Assembly (NCBI RefSeq): GCF_009827445.1
Contig: NZ_WTYI01000001.1
Location: forward strand, 1,936,381-2,000,380
Reading direction: 5' to 3'
Source: Qipengyuania aquimaris
GTDB lineage: Bacteria > Pseudomonadota > Alphaproteobacteria > Sphingomonadales > Sphingomonadaceae
Length of the DNA: 64,000 nt
Shown: piece by piece, positions 27,312-38,916 of the stretch
Position numbering within the stretch: position 1 is the first letter of the stretch
How the letters are laid out: every line of letters starts with the position of its first letter
Notes under the pieces: generated by a model
Databases searched by the model: none
Told to the model about the DNA's origin: nothing
What the model saw: the letters and a program-made list of their open reading frames with translations, nothing else
Translations under genes and position numbers: made by a program

Positions 27312-27335
27312 AATTCGCGGCCCCGATGGCGAATT
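27312..27335 (-). terminator. Hairpin between glnD and the TonB receptor
   Basis: AATTCGC (27312-27318) and GCGAATT (27329-27335) form a perfect 7-bp stem. It could end the glnD transcript or shape the TonB receptor leader. The T tract on the minus strand is short (TTTCCCCC), so confidence is low. Confidence 0.3.
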
Positions 27336-27373
27336 GGGAATCGCGACGCAACCGCAAGTTTTCCCCGATTTGT

Positions 27374-30129
27374 TCAGGCGTCCTCGAGCCGGGCCTGCAT
27401 CGCATCACCCGCCGCTTCGACCAGCCGCGCTTCGACGCGGTTCTGCCGCTCTCCTTCGACCAGCTTCCCGCCGGTGAGGTCGGTCACGTAAAAAGTGTCG
27501 ACGGCACGCTCGCCATAGTGGGTGATGTGCGCGGAGTAGACGACGAGCCGGCTTTCGAACAACACGCGAGCCAGACGGTTGAGCAATGCAGGACGATCGC
27601 GCGCGTTGACCTCGATGACCGTGAACCGATTCGACGCCTTGTTGTCGAATTGCACGCGCGGGCTGACGTCGAACGCCTTGGAGCGGCTGTGCGGCAGCGG
27701 GCGCTGTGCCAGTTTCGGTGCGAGATCGACGCGGTTTGCCAGCGCATCGGCAATCGAGGTCTTGAGCCGCTCGAGCTGCCCCTCCTCGCGGAACGGGGCG
27801 CCGTGCGGGTCCTGCACGAGGAAATTGTCCAATGCCCAGCCGGTGCGCGTCGTATGAATGCGCGCGTCGATGATGTTGCCGCCCGCCAGGTGGATGCCGC
27901 CCGCAATTCGGTAGAACAGGCCGGGGTGGTCGGCTGCGATGACCGTGACCAGCGTAGCCCCGCGCGCTTCGTAGAATTCGCAATGCACCGACAACGCGTG
28001 GTCGAGATCGCGCGCTGCCGCATAGTGGACGAGGTTGAGTGCCACGATGTCGAGCGGTTCGGCGATCCAGTAGGAATCGTCGAAAGTATCGCCGAGTTCG
28101 GCGACCAGGTGCCTCTTCTCGCCAAGCATTTCGGCCACTTCTGCCTTCTTGGCAGCGACCTTTTCCTTGCGGCCGTGGCGCATGTGGCCGAGCCGCAAAC
28201 GCTCCGAGGCTGAATCGTACAATTCGCCCAGCAATTGCCCCTTCCAGCTGTTCCACGTGCCCGGACCGACCGCACGGATATCCACCGCAGTCAGGATCGC
28301 GAGGTGACGGAGGCGCTCGATGCTCTGCACCTCGCCTACGTAATCCTCGATCGTCTTGGGATCGGTCAGGTCGCGCTTCTGTGCGGTGTGGCTCATCAGC
28401 AAATGGTGCAGGACCAGCCAGGCCACCAGCTCGGTCTCGCTCTCGCTGAGGCCGAAGCGGGGGCACAATTCACGGGCCACTTCCGCACCGAGAACCGAAT
28501 GGTCGCCGCCGCGTCCCTTCGCGATATCGTGGAGGAGCGCGGCGACATAGGCGACCCTGCGCGACGCGACCTTGTGGATCAGGCGGGTGGCGCGCGGATG
28601 ATCTTGCTTCAGCTCGCCCTTCTCGATCTGGCTGAGCAGTCCGATGGCGCGGATCGTGTGCTCGTCGACAGTATAGTGATGATACATGTCGAATTGCATC
28701 TGGGCGTTGACCTTGCCGAAATCCGGCACGAAGCGGCCGAATACGCCCGCCTCGTTCATCCAGCGCAGGACCGTTTCGGGATCGTTGCGCCCGGACAAAA
28801 GGTCCAAGAACAGCGCGTTGGCGCGTTTGTCCTCGCGCACGGCATGGTCGATCAGCTTCGCATCGCGGGCAGCCTGGCGCATGGTTTCCGGGTGGATTTC
28901 CAGCCCCTCTGCCTCGGCGATCTGGAAAATCTCGACGAGGCGCACCGGGTCCTTGCGAAAATAATCGTCCGATGGCGCGGCGATCCGTCCGCCGAACACG
29001 CGGTAGCCTTTGAGCTCGCGCGGCTTCTGGCGGAAGGTGGCAAAGAAGCCGCTGCGCGCAGCGCGGGTGGCGAGATCGTCCTCGATGTGGGCCAGGAAAA
29101 CTCCGGTCAGGCTGCCGACGTGTTTCGCCTGGAGGAAATAGAACTGCATGAAACGCTCGACCGCGGACTTGCCCGGACGGTCGGCGAAATTCATCCGCTC
29201 TGCCACGCGCCGCTGCAGGTCGAAGGTCAGGCGATCCTCTGCCCGGCCCGTGATCGCGTGCATGTGGCAGCGCACTGCGAGGAGGAAGCGCTCGGCGCGG
29301 CGGAAAGTACGATATTCGTTTCGGGTCAGCAGCCCGCTGTCGACCAGTTCCGACGCGCTGCGTACGCGGTGGATGAACTTGCCGATCCAATAGAGCGTCT
29401 GGAGATCGCGCAAGCCGCCCTTGCCGTCCTTCACATTGGGTTCGACGACATAGCGGCTGTCACCCATGCGCTTGTGGCGCGCGTTGCGCTCCTGAAGCTT
29501 CTGCGTGAGGAAAGCGCGCTCGTTACCTTTGACCACTTCGAGCGTGAAGCGCCGCTCGCCTTCGGAATAAAGGTCGCGGTCACCCCAGACATAGCGGCCT
29601 TCGAGCAGCGCGGTGCGGATCGTAAGATCGTCCTTCGCCAGCCTGATCGCCTCGTCCAGAGTGCGGGTGGAATGGCCGACCTTGAGGCCGAGATCCCACA
29701 GGAGGTAGAGCATTGCCTCCACCACCTGTTCGCACCAGGCATTGCGCCGTTCGCCAACGAGGAAGGCGATATCGACATCGGAATGCGGGGCCATTTCCGC
29801 GCGGCCGTATCCCCCAACCGCCATGACCGCGAGCCGCTCGCCCGAGGACCGGTTGGCTGCGGGATAGACATAATGGGTGACGTACTCGTGGATGATCCGC
29901 ACGAGCTGGTCGACGAGGAAGGAATAGCCGCCCGCGATGGCATGGCCGTCGGAGGGGCGTGCTTCCAGCCGCCGCTCCATTTCAGAACGACCGGCTTCCA
30001 GTGCCTCTTTCAGTGCGCCGATGACCTGGGGGCGCGCCTTCGCGCCCTGCTCCCCGGCCAGCGCCTCTATGCGAGAGGCGAGCGCCTTGCGATCGATGAT
30101 CGCGCGCCGGTCGGGGATCTGCGGTTCGC

Positions 30130-30133
<4 letters not shown>
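27374..30133 (-). CDS. glnD: Bifunctional PII uridylyltransferase/uridylyl-removing enzyme
   Basis: Sensor of glutamine that adds or removes UMP on PII. The 919-residue protein has the nucleotidyltransferase motif GGYGRAEMAPHSDVDIAF, the HD hydrolase segment VAALLHDIAKGRGGDHS and two C-terminal ACT domains (around TVIAADHPGLFYRIAGGIH and EVNARDRPALLNRLARVL). The start is a TTG at 30133 that overlaps the acyl-CoA synthetase TGA (TTGA); AAGGA lies 12 bases before it. The open frame extends further upstream only over out-of-frame synthetase sequence. Partner glnB/glnK genes are not in this window. Confidence 0.95.
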
Positions 30134-31824
<1,691 letters not shown>

Positions 31825-31939
31825 GGTGTGTTTTTGTCCTCTCTCAAAATGCACGCGCACGATGGCGAATCGCCCCTATCCCCCTTTCGGGATGGATAGA
31901 GATGCGACGCAGGCTTTCCCCAAAACCCCTGCTATGCCA

Positions 31940-31974
31940 AAAGCCGCCCCGCAACGGGTCGCGCATGCGGCTTT
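31940..31974 (+). promoter_or_regulatory. Two-tier hairpin in the lgt leader
   Basis: AAAGCCGC (31940-31947) pairs with GCGGCTTT (31967-31974); directly inside, CCCG (31948-31951) pairs with CGGG (31955-31958). The hairpin ends 12 bases before the AAGGGG ribosome-binding site of lgt. It may be an mRNA leader structure or a terminator for upstream antisense transcription; no T tract follows. Confidence 0.3.
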
Positions 31975-32000
31975 CGACACGTCTCTAAGGGGATAAAACC

Positions 32001-32876
32001 TTGCTGTCACTATTGGCCGCCACTGCGGCAGTTTCCGAACCCATCCAGTGGGCGGAATTGGGCCTTCGTCCCTACCTGTTCGAGATCGGCGGATTCCAGC
32101 TGCGCTATTATTCGCTCGCCTACCTGTTCGGCATCCTGCTGGGCTATTGGCACCTGTCCAAGATGATCAAGTCGCACGGCAGCCCGATGGCGCAGCGCCA
32201 CGCCGACGACCTCTTCTTCTACTGCACGCTGGGCGTAATCCTCGGCGGCAGGCTCGGTTACGCAGCGTTCTACAAAGCCGACCTTTTGACCAGCATCGAG
32301 CTGTTCAAGCTGTGGGGCGGCGGGATGAGCTTCCACGGCGGCGTGATCGGCGTGCTGGTCGCGATCACCTGGGTCGCGCGGCGCGGCAATCTCAACTGGC
32401 TGCGCGTGTGCGACTACATCGCCGTCAACGTGCCGCTCGCCTATATGCTCGGCCGGATCGCCAACTTCATCAATGGCGAGCTTTACGGCCGCCCGGTCGA
32501 AAGCGACGTCGCCTGGGCGATGGTCTTCCCGGGAGGCGGCGATGTCGCCCGCCACCCGAGCCAGCTCTACCAGGCCGGCCTCGAAGGGCTGCTGCTCGGC
32601 GTCGTGCTGATCGCGCTCTTCTGGCTGACCCGCGCGCGTTATCGCCCCGGCCTGCTGGTCGGACTGTTCACCGTCGGCATGGGCGTGGGCCGTTTCGTCA
32701 ACGAGTTCTTCCGCGAACCCGATGCACACCTTGCCTATGTGGTGGCCGAAACCGGCTTGTCGCGCGGCCAGTGGCTGAGCCTGCCGATGATCGCGGTGGG
32801 CCTTGCCGTCATGGTCTATGCCATCGCGAAGAAGCCCATCGGCACGACCAAGGCGCCCGCCGCGCAAACGGCATGA
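32001..32876 (+). CDS. lgt: Prolipoprotein diacylglyceryl transferase
   Basis: Transfers diacylglycerol from phosphatidylglycerol to the lipobox cysteine of prolipoproteins at the inner membrane. The 291-residue protein has seven or so transmembrane helices, the conserved YSLAYLFG, GGRLGY, GGMSFHGGVIG and the Lgt signature GRIANFINGELYGRP, then RHPSQLYQA. The TTG at 32001 has AAGGGG eight bases upstream, which fixes this start. Several lipoproteins in the window would be its substrates. It overlaps the next gene by ATGA. Confidence 0.96.
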   Translation: MLSLLAATAAVSEPIQWAELGLRPYLFEIGGFQLRYYSLAYLFGILLGYWHLSKMIKSHGSPMAQRHADDLFFYCTLGVILGGRLGYAAFYKADLLTSIELFKLWGGGMSFHGGVIGVLVAITWVARRGNLNWLRVCDYIAVNVPLAYMLGRIANFINGELYGRPVESDVAWAMVFPGGGDVARHPSQLYQAGLEGLLLGVVLIALFWLTRARYRPGLLVGLFTVGMGVGRFVNEFFREPDAHLAYVVAETGLSRGQWLSLPMIAVGLAVMVYAIAKKPIGTTKAPAAQTA

Positions 32877-33928
32877 CGGCCAAGCGCGAGGACACCGACC
32901 TCGCCAGCCGCTTCAGGCGTCTGATAGAGCGGCACGGGCCCATGCCCGTGTCGCGCTACATGGGCGAAAGCAACGCGCGCTATTACACCAGCCGCGATCC
33001 GCTGGGCGCCTCCGGCGACTTCACAACCGCGCCTGAAATCAGCCAGATGTTCGGCGAGATGATCGGCCTGTGGCTGACCGACCTGTGGGCGCGCGCCGGC
33101 AAGCCCGATTGCGCCTATGTAGAGCTGGGTCCGGGCCGGGGCACGCTTGCCACTGACGCGCTGCGCGCCATGGCGAGCCAGGGTTTGAAACCCGCAGTCC
33201 ACCTCGTCGAAGGATCCGAGGCGCTGCGCGATGTGCAGGCGGGCGCGCTTGGCGGCGCGACGTTCCACGACACGATCGACACCTTGCCCGAAGATCTGCC
33301 GCTGCTGGCCGTCGGCAACGAGTTCCTCGATGCGCTGCCGATCCGGCAACTGGTCATGACCGAAAAAGGCTGGCGCGAACGCATGGTCGCGCTGGACGAG
33401 GACGCATTCGTCTTTGCCGCAGGGCCAAGTCCGATGGACGACGCCGTCCCCGATGCGATGAAGGATCAAGCGGTCGGCACTGTCATCGAAGCCTGCCCCG
33501 CCGCAGCCGCCCTTGCCCAAACATTGGCCGACCGGTTGAAGCGCCAGGGCGGCGCCGCCCTGCTGATCGATTATGGCCATCTCCAGCCGCGAACCGGCGA
33601 AACGTTGCAGGCGATCAAGGCGCACCGCAAAGTGGGCGTGTTCGATGCACCGGGCGATATGGACCTCACCGCTCACGTCGATTTCGCGATCCTGTCGCAG
33701 ATTGCTTCGGGCAAGGGATTGAACCACGCCTCGACCACGCAGGGCCAATGGCTTGGCGCTCTGGGCATGGGCGCCCGCGCACAGGCACTCGTCACCAAAA
33801 CGCCCGAAGGCGCACCCCAGATCGCGCAGGCGTTCGAGCGATTGACGGGCGCAGACGAGATGGGCGAGCTGTTCAAGGTCTTCGCCATGACCCCGCCCGA
33901 TTGGCCCGAAGGTGCAGGCTTCGGCTGA
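32873..33928 (+). CDS. MidA/NDUFAF7-family class I SAM-dependent methyltransferase
   Basis: A 351-residue protein homologous to the mitochondrial complex I assembly methyltransferase NDUFAF7. Evidence: GPMPVSRYMGESNARYYTSR, DFTTAPEISQMFGEMIGLW, SAM-binding VELGPGRGTLATD, and LAVGNEFLDALPIRQLV. In eukaryotes the enzyme methylates an Arg of NDUFS2; in bacteria the target is untested. The ATG overlaps the lgt stop (ATGA), which defines the start and excludes a much longer open frame upstream. Confidence 0.9.
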   Translation: MTAKREDTDLASRFRRLIERHGPMPVSRYMGESNARYYTSRDPLGASGDFTTAPEISQMFGEMIGLWLTDLWARAGKPDCAYVELGPGRGTLATDALRAMASQGLKPAVHLVEGSEALRDVQAGALGGATFHDTIDTLPEDLPLLAVGNEFLDALPIRQLVMTEKGWRERMVALDEDAFVFAAGPSPMDDAVPDAMKDQAVGTVIEACPAAAALAQTLADRLKRQGGAALLIDYGHLQPRTGETLQAIKAHRKVGVFDAPGDMDLTAHVDFAILSQIASGKGLNHASTTQGQWLGALGMGARAQALVTKTPEGAPQIAQAFERLTGADEMGELFKVFAMTPPDWPEGAGFG

Positions 33929-33983
33929 GGTTCATCGGAACCTGTGCAGGACTTCCGCGTCGAGGAAGCTGGAAGGATTGCCC

Positions 33984-34409
33984 ATGAAATACCTGCCGAT
34001 CAAACGCCTTGTTGCCATTGCCGCCCTCGTGTCGGCCACACCGCTCCTCGCCGCCCAACCGATCGAGGGTCGCTGGGTCACGGCGGAAAAGGATGCCGTC
34101 ATCCAGATCGGCAAGTGCGGCAGTGCTCTATGCGGGAAGATCGCGCGTTTCCTCGTCGCCCCGCCACAGGGCCTCGACCAGCGGGACGTGAACAACAAGG
34201 AACCGCGCCTGCGCAGCCGCAAGCTGCTGGGCATGCCCGTGCTGACCAAATTCACCGAGGACAGCGACCTGTGGCGCGGCGAGATCTACGATCCGAAAAG
34301 CGGCAAGACCTATCGCTCGGTCGTGCGCCGCAAGGACGCCAACCGGCTTGAAGTGAAGGGATGCATCGGGCCGTTCTGCCAGACGCAGGTCTGGACCCGC
34401 GCCCGCTGA
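33984..34409 (+). CDS. Secreted DUF2147 protein
   Basis: A 141-residue protein with signal peptide (MKYLPIKRLVAIAALVSATP, cleavage near LLAAQP) and one DUF2147 domain: IEGRWVTAEKDAVIQIGKCG, GEIYDPKSGKTYRSVV and VKGCIGPFCQTQVW. Cys residues in CGSALCGK and CIGPFC may form disulfides. The function of the family is unknown. GGAAGG lies seven bases before the ATG at 33984. One base separates its stop from the convergent ABC permease. Confidence 0.88.
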   Translation: MKYLPIKRLVAIAALVSATPLLAAQPIEGRWVTAEKDAVIQIGKCGSALCGKIARFLVAPPQGLDQRDVNNKEPRLRSRKLLGMPVLTKFTEDSDLWRGEIYDPKSGKTYRSVVRRKDANRLEVKGCIGPFCQTQVWTRAR

Positions 34410-34410
34410 G

Positions 34411-35946
34411 TTACAGCCCGGCGCGCTCTGCCAGAAGGCGTGCGGCCTCGTCGAAGCTGAGCTTGTCCTCTTCGCGATCGACCGAATAGTTCGCCTCGCG
34501 CATCGCCTCGACGTCAATGGCGTCAATCAGCGGCATCAACGCGGCTTTCAGCGCCTCGTCCCGTGAAGCTTGCGGGCTTAGCAGCAGCACCGCATCGTAA
34601 TTTGGAAAAGCCCCCAGCGGGTCGTCGAGGATGACGAGCTTGTCGGCAACGATCCTGCCATCCGAAGTATAGGCGCCGATGATGTCCGCCTCGCCCGATC
34701 GCAGTGCATTGTACATGAAGGTCGGTGAAAAATTTCGCTGACCGGCAAAACGCAGGCCGTAGGCATCGCGAACCGCGATCCATTCGGGCCGCTCGAAGAA
34801 CTCGGGATCGCCGCCGATCACCATTCCCTGTCCGCGCTGCGCGACGTCCACGATGGAGTTGAACTCGCCGAAGGTCGCGGTTTCGCGCTGCATGGCGAGG
34901 CCATAGGCATTTTCGAATCCTAGCCGCCCGAGCACTTCCATCCCGGTATTCGCGTCTTCCCATTCGGCGATCTCGCGATACATCTGCTCGCGCGGCGGGT
35001 TCTCGGTACGCTTCATCTGGTTGGTCCAGATGGTGCCGGTGTAATCGACATAGATGTCGATCTCGCCGCTGGCCGCCGCACTGTGCGCAACCGCCGAGCC
35101 GAGCCCGTCGCGGTATTCGACTTCGAAGCCTTCCGCCTCCAGCCGCTGCCCGATCAGGCGCGCGAGGATGTATTGCTCGGAAAAGCCCTTGGCGCCGATG
35201 ACGACACGATCCTCGTCGTCCCCGCCGAATTGCGCGAAGAAAGCCGCGCCGACGCCCAGCAGTACTGCCGCAAGGCCGCCGAGCCACAGGGGCCGCCGGC
35301 GTTCGCGAAAGCCGCGCTCGATCGTGCCGAGGAGGCTGTCGGCAAGGATTGCGAGGCCCGCACTGGCAATGCAGCCCGCCAGCACCAGCACCCAGTTCTG
35401 GGTCTGCAGTCCGGCGAAGATCGGATCGCCCAGGCTCTTCTGCCCGATGGTCGTGGCGAGGGTGGCCGCGCCGATTGTCCACACCGCCGCGGTCCGGATA
35501 CCGGCCATGATGAAGGGGGCGGACAGCGGCGCTTCGACCAGCAACAGGCGCTGGCGGAAACTCATGCCGACGCCGTGCGCCGCCTCGATCACGCCGGGGT
35601 CGAGGTTGGCCTGCGCCGTCACCGCATTGCGCAGGATCGGCAGCAGCGCATAGAGCGCCAGCGCCAAGAGGGCAGGCAGGAAGCCGAGCGTCGGCAGGCC
35701 CTCGCCGAAGACCGCGCGCAGGCTCAGAAGGATGGGAAAGAACAGCGCCAGCAGCGCCAGGGCCGGGATCGTCTGCACCAGGCTGGCGAAGGAGAGGCTG
35801 GCGCGCGAAACCGCAGGCGAGCGGCTGGCCCAGACCGCCAATGGTAGGGCCACGATAATTCCGAGGGCGATTGCCGATGCCGACAGGAGCACATGCGCGG
35901 CCAACTGGTCGCCAAGGCCCAGGATCGCATCCCAAAGCCCGTTCAT
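34411..35946 (-). CDS. Betaine/choline-type ABC transporter, permease fused to substrate-binding domain
   Basis: A 511-residue OpuC/ProW-like fusion. Residues 1-230 are the permease with about six transmembrane helices and the EAA-loop segment DPGVIEAAHGVGMSFRQRL. From about residue 240 a periplasmic-type binding domain follows (VVIGAKGFSEQYILARLIGQ, SGEIDIYVDYTGTIW, EADIIGAYTSDGRI). Glycine betaine, choline or a related osmolyte is the usual substrate. Its ATG overlaps the ATPase stop (ATGA). The fused arrangement means that no separate binding-protein gene is needed. Confidence 0.9.
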   Translation of the reverse strand: MNGLWDAILGLGDQLAAHVLLSASAIALGIIVALPLAVWASRSPAVSRASLSFASLVQTIPALALLALFFPILLSLRAVFGEGLPTLGFLPALLALALYALLPILRNAVTAQANLDPGVIEAAHGVGMSFRQRLLLVEAPLSAPFIMAGIRTAAVWTIGAATLATTIGQKSLGDPIFAGLQTQNWVLVLAGCIASAGLAILADSLLGTIERGFRERRRPLWLGGLAAVLLGVGAAFFAQFGGDDEDRVVIGAKGFSEQYILARLIGQRLEAEGFEVEYRDGLGSAVAHSAAASGEIDIYVDYTGTIWTNQMKRTENPPREQMYREIAEWEDANTGMEVLGRLGFENAYGLAMQRETATFGEFNSIVDVAQRGQGMVIGGDPEFFERPEWIAVRDAYGLRFAGQRNFSPTFMYNALRSGEADIIGAYTSDGRIVADKLVILDDPLGAFPNYDAVLLLSPQASRDEALKAALMPLIDAIDVEAMREANYSVDREEDKLSFDEAARLLAERAGL

Positions 35947-36710
35947 CGCGACAACTCGGCCAGCCGCTCGGCCTGGTGGCGGGGCACGGCGACAAGCGCC
36001 TGCGCGATCTCTCCGCCTTCGCCCGCTACCAGCGCCGCTGGCGTCTCGTCTGCAACGATCCTGCCAGCGTCCATCACCAGCACACGTTCGGCAAGCAGTA
36101 ACGCCTCGGCCATGTCATGGGTGACCATCACTGTCGTGAGGCCGAATTCGCGGTGGAGCGCCAGCACCCTCTCGCCAAGCGCATCGCGGGTCACCGGGTC
36201 GAGCGCGCCGAAAGGTTCGTCCATAAGGAGCAGCTCGGGATCGTTGGCCAATGCCCTTGCCACGCCGACCCGCTGCCTCTGCCCGCCGCTCAATTCGTCA
36301 GGCATCCGGCTTGTCATATCAGGTTCCAACTCGACCAGCGAAAGCAGCTCGCCAATCCGGTCGGGCGACAGGCTCGTGCCGGACAGTCGCGGGCCGATGG
36401 CAATATTCTGGCCGACATTCATGTGCGGGAACAGGCCGATGGACTGGAACACGTACCCGATCCGCCTGCGCAGTGCAGAAACCTCTATATCCTCTACATT
36501 TTGGCGACCGAGGTCTACGTTTCCGCCGCTGGGGTCTATCAGACGATTGACCATTTTCAGCAACGTCGACTTGCCCGATCCGGAGGCTCCGACAAGGGCG
36601 ACGAACTCCCCCTTGGCAATGCCGAGCGAGACGCCATCGACAGCCGTTACGGCGCCGAACCTCCGGGAAACATTATCGAAGGATAGATAAGAGCCGTTGC
36701 GTTGCGTCAC
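35943..36710 (-). CDS. ABC transporter ATP-binding protein, OpuA/ProV-like
   Basis: A 255-residue ATPase energising the adjacent permease. Walker A GASGSGKSTLLKM, Q-loop YVFQSIGLFPHMN, signature LSGGQRQRVGVARAL, Walker B LLLMDEPFGALDP and the H-loop TVMVTHDMAEAL are intact. No CBS domains follow, unlike many OpuA subunits. The GTG start at 36710 overlaps the TGA of the upstream lipoprotein (GTGA). Confidence 0.93.
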   Translation of the reverse strand: MTQRNGSYLSFDNVSRRFGAVTAVDGVSLGIAKGEFVALVGASGSGKSTLLKMVNRLIDPSGGNVDLGRQNVEDIEVSALRRRIGYVFQSIGLFPHMNVGQNIAIGPRLSGTSLSPDRIGELLSLVELEPDMTSRMPDELSGGQRQRVGVARALANDPELLLMDEPFGALDPVTRDALGERVLALHREFGLTTVMVTHDMAEALLLAERVLVMDAGRIVADETPAALVAGEGGEIAQALVAVPRHQAERLAELSR

Positions 36711-37192
36711 TCTTCCGCTTCGGCCCCTTCGGGCGCAAGGTAGGCAACCTTCTCCAGCGCAACACGGCGCCCTCCGCCCGAGGTAACGACCAGCTCATCA
36801 TCGAGCAGCCTTCCCGGCTCCCAGCATCTTTCGCTGCCGTCTTCCGCTTCAGGCATGAAGCAGAGCAAATCGACGCCATCCCCGCTTTCCTCGGCAGGGT
36901 CGAATTTCCAGCTGCCCTCCTGCCACGGCTCGCCATTGCGGAAGTCGCGATAGGTTCCGTCGGCGTCGATATAGGTGACATAGCGCGCCCCGTCCTCGGC
37001 CATGACGCGCCATGCGGTATCGGAGAATTCGCTATGCGAAGGCGGCGCAGAGTCTGCCTCGCCGGAGGCCTCCTGGGCACCCTCTTCCTCAGCGACTGCA
37101 GCAGGTTCTTCCGGTGCATCCTCCTGCGGAGCGCAGGCGAGAACAGGCAGGGCGAGCGCCAGGGCGGCGAACGTAGCTATATTTCGGGTCAT
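36707..37192 (-). CDS. Uncharacterised lipoprotein, first gene of the ABC operon
   Basis: A 161-residue protein with a lipoprotein signal (MTRNIATFAALALALPVLAC, the Cys at residue 20). A 30-residue Glu/Ala/Pro-rich linker follows and then a small domain with DTAWRVMAEDGARYVTYIDA, GSWKFDPAEESG, CFMPEAEDG and CWEPG. No family is recognised. Its coupling to the ATPase by GTGA and its leading position suggest a role with the transporter. Start at 37192 rather than four residues upstream because it gives a clean signal peptide. Confidence 0.75.
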   Translation of the reverse strand: MTRNIATFAALALALPVLACAPQEDAPEEPAAVAEEEGAQEASGEADSAPPSHSEFSDTAWRVMAEDGARYVTYIDADGTYRDFRNGEPWQEGSWKFDPAEESGDGVDLLCFMPEAEDGSERCWEPGRLLDDELVVTSGGGRRVALEKVAYLAPEGAEAEE

Positions 37193-37241
37193 GCGCACAG
37201 GCATATCGCGGTCAGTCCAATCTGGCGACCCTTGCTCAAGG

Positions 37242-38768
37242 TCATTGGGTAATCGAGGTTCTGGGGATCACCAGTTCCACGCGCAGGCCCTCGTCCGAAT
37301 ATTCGCGGGTGAATTGACCGGACAGCTGGCCTTCGATCGCCATGCGCAGGAGACGCGATCCGAACCCTTCCGCTTCATCCTGCGCAGGCGGCGTAAATCC
37401 GTCCATGTCCTCGTGCCAGCTGATGCATACGTTATCGTCACTGTCGCAATCATCCACGACGTTGATTTTCACATTGCCGACACCGTTCGACAACGCACCA
37501 TATTTTGCGGAATTCGTAGCGAGCTCGTGGAAGATCAGCGCCAATGGCGTGGCCGCGCGCGAACCCAGTCCGATATGGTCGCCATCGACCTGGATCCGCT
37601 CCCGGTCCTGCGACGCATATGGTTCGAGCAGCCCCTCGAGCAGCCCGCCCAGATTATCGCTGGAGCGACCATCGTCCGGCCTTACGTAGTCATGCGCTGT
37701 GGCCAGCGACCGAATGGCCGCTCCGATCTTGTCGACGAACGGCTTCACTTCCGGCTGTCCGCGGGAATGCATGGCGATCAGCCCTGAAACCACCGCGAAA
37801 ATATTCTTGATCCTGTGCGACAATTCGCGCGCGAGCAGGTCGCGGCTTTCGGACAGTTTGTGTGTTTCGTCGATGTCGATCCCGGCTCCGAACCAGGTTT
37901 CGATCTCGCCCTTGGAGTCGCGCATCGGCCATGCCCTCAGGACCATCCAACGATATTCGCCATCCGACCGGCGGACGCGCGCTTCTGCATCCCATCGGCC
38001 GCCTTGTTCGCGGGATTTCTTGCGGAGACGCTCCACCTCTTCGCTGTCGGAGGGATGGATCATGTCGCTGAGATCGATTCTGGAAAGGTCTTCCGTGCCG
38101 AAATATTCGTAGAGCGCGGAGTTTCCGAATTCGAGAGAGCCGTCGGGCCGTGCGGCCCATGCCAGCACCGGAATATGCTCCGCCATCTTGCGCAGGCGCA
38201 TGCTCTCGCGGACGAGCTGTTCCTGCACCGCGAGATATTCGCGCCGCGCGTTGAGGCGACGCATGACCGATGCGGCCAGCACTTCCAGGCCCTCGCGCTG
38301 CAGATCGGTCAGGCCGCCCGGACGCGGTTCGGTGTCGATGACGCAGAGCGAGCCGAGCGGCGCGCCTTCCGCCGAAAGCAGCGGCGCACCGGCATAGAAG
38401 CGGATCTTGGGCTCACCCGTGACGAGCGGATTTCGTTCGAAGCGCGGATCGAGCAGAGCGTCGGGCACGATCATCGGCTCGCGTTCCATCATCGCATGGG
38501 CGCAGAAACTGGTCGGCCGTGGAGTCTCGGTCGTCAGCAGTCCGGCACGCGCGAGGAAACGCTGTCGCTGCTCCTCGACCAGACTGACCAGAGATATCGG
38601 CGCGCCGCAGAGTTTCGCAGCGAATTGAACGATTTGGGAGAGCTCCTGATCGTCCATCAGCTCGTCCAGGCCGTAGGAAGCCATCACGGTCAGACGCTCA
38701 TCCTCGCTGCAAAACGCAGGATTTGGGCCCCTTCCCTGAGGCCAGTCTATTGCATCGTCCCTTTTCAT
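37242..38768 (-). CDS. GAF-PAS-HWE/HisKA_2 sensor histidine kinase
   Basis: A 508-residue soluble kinase. A GAF domain covers about residues 30-170 (LCGAPISLVSLVEEQRQRF, SFCAHAMMEREPMIVPDALL), a PAS domain about 195-315 (HIPVLAWAARPDGSLEFGN), then the HWE-type phosphoacceptor LSHRIKNIFAVVSGLIAMHS and an ATPase domain with LALIFHELATNSAKYGALS. The PAS lacks the photo-reactive Cys motif of LOV domains. Such kinases often feed the alphaproteobacterial PhyR general stress response. No response regulator adjoins it. Start is the ATG at 38768, divergent from ivd. Confidence 0.88.
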   Translation of the reverse strand: MKRDDAIDWPQGRGPNPAFCSEDERLTVMASYGLDELMDDQELSQIVQFAAKLCGAPISLVSLVEEQRQRFLARAGLLTTETPRPTSFCAHAMMEREPMIVPDALLDPRFERNPLVTGEPKIRFYAGAPLLSAEGAPLGSLCVIDTEPRPGGLTDLQREGLEVLAASVMRRLNARREYLAVQEQLVRESMRLRKMAEHIPVLAWAARPDGSLEFGNSALYEYFGTEDLSRIDLSDMIHPSDSEEVERLRKKSREQGGRWDAEARVRRSDGEYRWMVLRAWPMRDSKGEIETWFGAGIDIDETHKLSESRDLLARELSHRIKNIFAVVSGLIAMHSRGQPEVKPFVDKIGAAIRSLATAHDYVRPDDGRSSDNLGGLLEGLLEPYASQDRERIQVDGDHIGLGSRAATPLALIFHELATNSAKYGALSNGVGNVKINVVDDCDSDDNVCISWHEDMDGFTPPAQDEAEGFGSRLLRMAIEGQLSGQFTREYSDEGLRVELVIPRTSITQ

Positions 38769-38916
38769 GCGCCGCTGGTTTAGAGCTATCCGTCTGATTT
38801 TCAAGAATTTAGCGTGATCGCCATTGAGTTTACCCGCTTGGGTTTGCCCGGACAACAAAGCTTCGCTATCGCGCCGAGCAGAGAGAGACTGCCTTTAAGG
38901 GCAACCAGGAGATACC

